From: Planctomycetota bacterium
Lineage (GTDB): Bacteria; Planctomycetota; SZUA-567; H5-PLA8
Direction of reading: 5' to 3'
DNA length: 64,000 nt
NCBI GenBank assembly: GCA_015075375.1
Contig: JABTUM010000001.1
Span: forward strand, 305,201-369,200
The position numbers were made by a program, and so were the translations under genes. Shown one piece after another: positions 59,682-64,000 of this stretch; position 1 is the stretch's first letter, and each line of letters starts with the position of its first letter. The notes under the pieces were generated by a model. It saw only the letters and a program-made list of their open reading frames with translations, ran no database searches and had not been told where the DNA came from.

Positions 59682-61325
59682 TTACGCTTTCGGAATCAGA
59701 TCCTCGTACGGCACCGGCACGGGCACGCCGCCCTTGGCCGAAGATTTCTCCGCGGCTTCGACGATCGCGATGTTGCGCCGGCCTTCTTCCGCCGTGATCT
59801 CCAGCGCTTCGCCCAGCAGCAGATAATCGCCCAGCTGCTGGTAGTAGCGGTGCCAGACGGTCTTGGCCGTGCGCACCTGCATTTCGCGGCCGCGGATTCC
59901 GCTCGCTTCGGCGAAGAGCTTCACGTAATCGTTGTGGTCCTGCAGGATCCCGCCCTTTTCGCCCAGAATGCGGAACTTCGGCTTGCCCACTGCAGCCAGT
60001 TGCGAAGTCTCGAACTCCGCGATGCAGCCGTTCTCGAAGTGGACGAAAATCTGCGCGTGGTCTTCGTTGGTCGTGTGCACCCAGGCTTTCTTCCGGAAAC
60101 GCCCGATCACGTGCTTGATCCGGCCCGGCACGAGATGCGTGATCCAGTCGAGGAAGTGCGCGCCCCAGTCGTGCGCGATGCCGCCGCTGATCGCCTTGTC
60201 GCTGCGCCACCAGGTCCCGGGTTCGCCGAACCCGCCGCTGAACGCCTCGATCTGGAAGACGTCGCCGACCGCGCCCGACTGGACGATCTGGCGCAGCGTG
60301 ATGAAATCGCCGTCGTAGCGCCGGTTGTGGTAGACGTTGACCATGACTTTGTTCTTGCGGGCCGCGTCGATCATGGCCGTGCATTCCTTCGTATCGATCG
60401 CCATCGGTTTCTCGACGACGACGTTCTTCCCGGCGTTGAGCAGTTCGACGGTCACCGGCGCGTGAACGTTGTGCGGCGTGATGCACGTCACCAGATCCAC
60501 ACCATCGACCTTGAGCAGATCCTTGGTGCTGCCGACAACGGCCAAGTCCGGGAAATCCTGGCGCGCCTGCAACTGCCGCGCGGGCGAAACGTCGCAGATC
60601 GCCCGGGGCTTGAAGCCGAACTGCGCGGCCATCGAATCGAGGTGGTGCTTGCCCATGTTGAAGCTGCCGCCGTAACCGACCACGGCGACGCCCAGCGCCT
60701 TGGGTTCGGCGCGGCCCGCGGCCCAGCAGGCGCCGCGGCTGAGCAACTTGCGGAACGTCGCGTTCGACCAGCTCCGCGCGTCGTGCCCCAGCGCCGTATA
60801 GAAAACCCGGCCCGCGCCATGATTGCGGCACAGCACCGCCGGCAGATTGCGGCCCTGGTGGTGCATCGTCGCGAGCACTTGCGAGCCCGAATCGTCCACG
60901 TCCATCAGGTACATCTCGTCGGTGATGCGGAAATCGTCGAGGCGGTGCGTGATCCAATGCCCGCGGTCGGCAAAGGTGACGGGAAACTCGTCGACCGGCG
61001 GATGCCCGCGGAAGCGCACGCCGAAGAGCTTGAAGAGCGTCTCGTTGGGCTGGTAGTCGCTGGCGCAGTGCACGCCCACCAGCGCGCCGCCGCCCTGCAC
61101 GAAGGCCTCCAACGCCTTGGCCTCGGCCGGCGTCACCTTGCCCCATTCGGTGTAGGCCAGGACGCCGCCGTAGCGCGCGAGCGCCGCCGGCTTCAGCGCT
61201 TTGCGGTCGAAGGCGACCGTCGTCTTCACGCCCAGCGCCTCGGCCAGCACGCCCGAAAAGACGTCCGCCGCCTGTTGGAACGCGTGCCACTTGCCTCCGA
61301 CCAGCATCAACCACGGCTTAGCCAT
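59682..61325 (-). CDS. ThuA domain fused to a Gfo/Idh/MocA-family oxidoreductase
   Basis: 547 aa, a fusion. Residues 1-205 are a ThuA-like (class I glutamine-amidotransferase-like) domain: LAYTEWGKVTPAEAKALEAFVQGGGALVGVHCASDY, FRGHPPVDEFPV, DSGSQVLATMHH and GAGRVFYTALGHDARSW. From about 210 on comes a Gfo/Idh/MocA dehydrogenase: VAVVGYGGSFNMGKHHLDSM (NAD(P)-binding), VDLVTCITPHNVHAPVTVELLNAGKNVVVEKPMA (the EKP motif, with catalytic Lys), and GGIAHDWGAHFLDWITHL (the active-site His-Asp region). Both families act on sugars or sugar-derived compounds. The fusion suggests two steps in one pathway; the substrate is unknown. The stop is 3 bp from the stop of the kinase gene (convergent). Confidence 0.93.
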   Translation of the reverse strand: MAKPWLMLVGGKWHAFQQAADVFSGVLAEALGVKTTVAFDRKALKPAALARYGGVLAYTEWGKVTPAEAKALEAFVQGGGALVGVHCASDYQPNETLFKLFGVRFRGHPPVDEFPVTFADRGHWITHRLDDFRITDEMYLMDVDDSGSQVLATMHHQGRNLPAVLCRNHGAGRVFYTALGHDARSWSNATFRKLLSRGACWAAGRAEPKALGVAVVGYGGSFNMGKHHLDSMAAQFGFKPRAICDVSPARQLQARQDFPDLAVVGSTKDLLKVDGVDLVTCITPHNVHAPVTVELLNAGKNVVVEKPMAIDTKECTAMIDAARKNKVMVNVYHNRRYDGDFITLRQIVQSGAVGDVFQIEAFSGGFGEPGTWWRSDKAISGGIAHDWGAHFLDWITHLVPGRIKHVIGRFRKKAWVHTTNEDHAQIFVHFENGCIAEFETSQLAAVGKPKFRILGEKGGILQDHNDYVKLFAEASGIRGREMQVRTAKTVWHRYYQQLGDYLLLGEALEITAEEGRRNIAIVEAAEKSSAKGGVPVPVPYEDLIPKA

Positions 61326-61547
61326 CGTGCGATCCTCTTATGGAAGTGAATGGGCTTGAAGTTCGGCGTGCCTTGCGTTGCGCTACGCGCGCGGCAGTAC
61401 GCGGTTAACTTCGCCTCCCTGTTGCATGGAACGTGCGTCTATGCTGGCAGGCCTTCACGCGCCGCGCAACATCAGGAAACGAGCGCGCTTTTCATTTGCG
61501 CGCCTTGCGGTTAAAAGCTGGATGAGCGCGGGAGGCGTACGAGTCCG

Positions 61548-61847
61548 ATGGGCAAGGTCGTCTGCAGTGCCGCGGCAAAGCCGCTGGATCCCACCAAGGT
61601 CGTCTTCTTCGCCACGCGCCCCGTGCAGGACGCCGACGGCTCGTGGTTCGAGGACGTCACCGCGCGCGTCGCACGGCTTGAAATCGAGGCCACCGAAGCC
61701 GATCCGGAAACGCCGCACTTCCTGGTGCGCAAGGACGACAAGGGCAAGCTGGTCTGGCGCACGCAGCACGCCTCGCGGCAGGAAGCGATCTGGCAGGCGG
61801 AGTGGGAGTACGAGGTCAAGGCGGACGCCTGGACGAAGTCGGAGTAG
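61548..61847 (+). CDS. Small hypothetical protein (99 aa)
   Basis: Not recognised. It is acidic, mostly beta/alpha mixed and cytoplasmic (MGKVVCSAAAKPLDPTKVVFFATRPVQ ... SRQEAIWQAEWEYEVKADAWTKSE). GGGAGG lies about 12 bp upstream of the ATG at 61548. Codon use is like that of the neighbours, and the antisense and other frames in the interval are less convincing. It stands between the ThuA fusion (divergent) and the SNF2 gene (convergent, 6 bp between stops). It might be a DUF-type protein of the lineage. Confidence 0.55.
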   Translation: MGKVVCSAAAKPLDPTKVVFFATRPVQDADGSWFEDVTARVARLEIEATEADPETPHFLVRKDDKGKLVWRTQHASRQEAIWQAEWEYEVKADAWTKSE

Positions 61848-61853
61848 CGGCGG

Positions 61854-64000
61854 CTAACTCACCTCGGGCTGCGTGTACTGGAACAAGCTCAGCAAATCGT
61901 CGCGGTCCAGATCCTTAAAGCCCTGCTCGTCGGCGCGCACGATCGTATCGGCCAGGTCGCGCTTGAGCGCCTGCCGCGCGAGAATCTTCTCTTCCACCGT
62001 GCCCTGCGAAACCAGTTTGTACACGTTGACCACGCGCGTCTGCCCGATGCGGTACGCGCGGTCTTGCGCCTGCCGGTCGTTGGCCGGGTTCCAATCGTGG
62101 TCGTAGAAAATGACCGTGTCGGCGCCGGTGAGGTTCAGCCCCGTGCCGCCCGCGCGCGTCGAGATTAAAAACGCCAGCAGCGACGGATCGGCGTTGAAGC
62201 GGTCGACCAAACCCTGCCGCGACGGGCCGGGCGTGGAGCCGTCCAGGCGCAGGCACGATTCCCCGCGCTGCCCGAGGAAATGTTCCAGGATGTCGAGCAT
62301 GCTCGTGAGTTGGCTGAAGATCAGGCAGCGGTGCCCGCCGGCTTTGCATTGATCCAAGAGATCGGCCAGCGCTTCCATCTTGCCGCTTCGCGTCTCGTAG
62401 CCGGGCATCGGCGTGAAGCGCTTCTGCTTCTCGTCGCGTTCGACGTACACCAGATCGGGGTGGTTGCAGATTTTGCGGAGCATCGTGAGCGCCGCGAGGA
62501 TCTGCGTCTGCGCGCCGCCGGCGCCGCGTTCCTCGAACTCCTGCACCGCCCGCTTCGCCTGTTCGCTGACGCCGAACTTCTTGTACAGCGCCACCTGGTC
62601 GGCGGTGAGGTAGCACGGCACGTCCTGCTCGATCTTCGCCGGCAGGTCCTTCGCGACTTCGGTCTTGAGCCGGCGCAGTACGAACGGACCGATGCGCTGG
62701 CGCAGCGTCTCGGCCGAAGCCTGCCCTTGGTCGAACTCCTGCCGCGTCGCGCCGGGCGTGCGCCCTTTGGTGATAGGCTCCTCGTAGCTGCGGAAAAAAT
62801 GCGCGTAGCGACCGAGGTACCCCGGCATCAGGAAATCGAAGAGCGACCAGAGTTCCTCCAGCCGGTTCTGCACCGGCGTGCCGGTCAGCGCCAGACGGTG
62901 CCGGCTGGGGATCGTCTTGATCGCCTTGCTCGTGGCCGCCGCGGCGTTCTTGATCGTGTGCGCTTCGTCGAGGATCACATAGCGCCACTGCTCTTCTTTC
63001 AGCAGCGAAGCGTCGTTCCGCGCGGTCGCGTACGTGGTCAGAATCAGGTCGTGCTCGGCGATCCGCTTGCGCAGTTGGTCGCGGCGCGACGGCGAGCCCG
63101 TGTAGCGCATCACCGTCATGCGCGGATCGACCTTGCGAACCTCCGCGCGCCAGTTGTCCACCAGCGAGGTGGGGCAGACGATCAGCGTTGGCCACGGCCC
63201 CTGTTCCTCGCGCAGCGCCGAAAGCATCGCCAGCGTCTGCGCGGTCTTGCCGAGGCCCATCTCGTCGGCCAGGATCCCGTTCAAGCCGTACTTGGTCAGG
63301 AAGCGCAGCCACGAATAGCCTTGGTTCTGGTACGGCCGCAGCGTGACCTTCAGGCCCGCCGGCTGCTCGGCATGCTCCACGCCTTCGAAGCGGTGGAGCC
63401 CGTCGAGGAACGAGCGGTAGCGGTCCGAATGCTCCACGCTGCCGGCGAGGCTGAAGAGCGCTTCGACTTTGCGCCGTTCGTCGGGCCGGAAACGGTAGCG
63501 GTTGCCGCCATGGCGGCGCAGGCCGCTGCGTTCGGCGTCGCGGTGGAACTGTTTAAACAGTTCGCCGTCCAGTCGGTACCACTTCTTCCCGTAATGCAGC
63601 CATTGGCGGCGCTGTACCATCAGCTTGCGCAATTCCTGGTCCGAGAGCGCCTGACCTTCGACCGACATCTCGGCGTCGACCGTGAACCACGTCTCGCTGC
63701 CTTCTTCCTCCACGCCCAGCCGCAGGCGCAGATCGACCGGCTCGTCGGCCACCGAGTGCGCGCCTTCGACCGCGTCGGCGACGTACACGTTCCACGGGTT
63801 CGAGGTGTCCACCGCCTGCTTGCGCGCCCAATCCAGCAGCGCCGGAACCTGCTCGTCGCGGGCGTGAAACGTGTCGGGCGAACCGTTGGCGGTGGCGATC
63901 TTCTTCACCGCATCGCGCGCGCGCTTCACCGTCTCGGCGTCGACGCGGCAGTAGGCCGTGCCCTTGCGGATCACCGCCTGCCCGCGCGTGGCCGCTTCGA
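61854..64000 (-). CDS. SNF2-family DEAD/DEAH-type helicase, 5' truncated by the window
   Basis: At least 715 codons are visible; the frame stays open to the window end, so the true start lies beyond 64000 (the GTG at 63974 is only the first start-like codon). The N-terminal part resembles bacterial SNF2-associated domains (WFTVDAEMSVEGQALSDQELRKLM). The helicase has motif I LADEMGLGKTAQTLAML, II VILDEAHTIKN, III ALTGTPVQNRLEELWSLFDFL, V/VI FNADPSLLAFLISTRAGGTGLNLTGADTVIFYDHDWNPA and DRAYRIGQTRVVNVYKLV. It is an ATP-driven double-stranded DNA translocase that remodels protein-DNA complexes such as stalled RNA polymerase. Family call secure; specific role unknown. Confidence 0.94.
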   Translation of the reverse strand, partial: EAATRGQAVIRKGTAYCRVDAETVKRARDAVKKIATANGSPDTFHARDEQVPALLDWARKQAVDTSNPWNVYVADAVEGAHSVADEPVDLRLRLGVEEEGSETWFTVDAEMSVEGQALSDQELRKLMVQRRQWLHYGKKWYRLDGELFKQFHRDAERSGLRRHGGNRYRFRPDERRKVEALFSLAGSVEHSDRYRSFLDGLHRFEGVEHAEQPAGLKVTLRPYQNQGYSWLRFLTKYGLNGILADEMGLGKTAQTLAMLSALREEQGPWPTLIVCPTSLVDNWRAEVRKVDPRMTVMRYTGSPSRRDQLRKRIAEHDLILTTYATARNDASLLKEEQWRYVILDEAHTIKNAAAATSKAIKTIPSRHRLALTGTPVQNRLEELWSLFDFLMPGYLGRYAHFFRSYEEPITKGRTPGATRQEFDQGQASAETLRQRIGPFVLRRLKTEVAKDLPAKIEQDVPCYLTADQVALYKKFGVSEQAKRAVQEFEERGAGGAQTQILAALTMLRKICNHPDLVYVERDEKQKRFTPMPGYETRSGKMEALADLLDQCKAGGHRCLIFSQLTSMLDILEHFLGQRGESCLRLDGSTPGPSRQGLVDRFNADPSLLAFLISTRAGGTGLNLTGADTVIFYDHDWNPANDRQAQDRAYRIGQTRVVNVYKLVSQGTVEEKILARQALKRDLADTIVRADEQGFKDLDRDDLLSLFQYTQPEVS

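Noticed and set aside
1..64000. rRNA, tRNA genes or CRISPR arrays
   Set aside because: No tRNA T-arm pattern with a cloverleaf, no conserved 16S/23S blocks and no regularly spaced repeat series were recognised; this is limited by reading by eye.

Overview
The window is high-GC bacterial DNA, roughly 63-66% G+C by eye, densely packed with genes on both strands. No rRNA or tRNA gene and no CRISPR array were recognised. The gene content suggests the PVC superphylum, most likely Planctomycetota or a neighbouring lineage. The reasons are a GntR/LacI hybrid regulator, Cys-type sulfatases, a Ser/Thr kinase fused to an FGE-sulfatase domain, a ThuA-Gfo/Idh/MocA fusion, HEAT and YdjY secreted proteins, and a B12-dependent ribonucleotide reductase. 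This placement is an inference from families, not from a marker gene.

Layout. 0-8 kb: the end of fbaB with a strong terminator, a MazG-like pyrophosphohydrolase, and mostly secreted hydrolases and hypothetical proteins. 7.7-12.5 kb: a carbohydrate-responsive locus with the GntR/LacI regulator, a divergent CBM9-like/beta-propeller exoprotein and a GH16 glycosidase. 12.5-14.8 kb: DNA maintenance genes radA and an SRAP-family gene. 14.8-17.0 kb: a low-GC two-gene cassette encoding a 164-aa protein and a PD-(D/E)XK-like nuclease-domain protein; it looks recently acquired and is the best candidate for an undescribed system. 17.1-20.1 kb: class II ribonucleotide reductase nrdJ, with a long AT-rich upstream region carrying two perfect DnaA boxes and two copies of a 17-bp palindrome.

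20.2-33.6 kb: a CPBP protease, a double-domain esterase, HEAT/YdjY and membrane proteins, a squalene/phytoene synthase, a DevC-DevB-like export pair and a beta-helix exoprotein. 33.8-40.2 kb: a membrane-anchored pseudokinase and a very large membrane HEAT/beta protein. 40.4-44.2 kb: uppP-ftsK (cell wall and division). 44.5-49.9 kb: a second double-domain hydrolase lacking both nucleophiles, a dual-specificity phosphatase overlapping a eukaryotic-type UDP-sugar pyrophosphorylase, and fabI. 50.2-53.3 kb: two tandem sulfatases. 53.4-54.4 kb: a RAYT (REP transposase) bracketed by its palindromic repeats. A perfect parS-type centromere site at 54.6 kb suggests that this part of the chromosome is origin-proximal. 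54.7-64 kb: gpmI, the kinase-FGE protein, the ThuA-oxidoreductase fusion and a SNF2 helicase cut by the window end.

How the genes fit together. Central metabolism and cell-cycle genes (fbaB, gpmI, nrdJ, ftsK, uppP, fabI, radA) form a conserved background. Between them lie secreted carbohydrate-active and regulatory proteins. Several are catalytically degenerate (pseudokinase, nucleophile-less hydrolase domains), which points to scaffolding or sensing roles.
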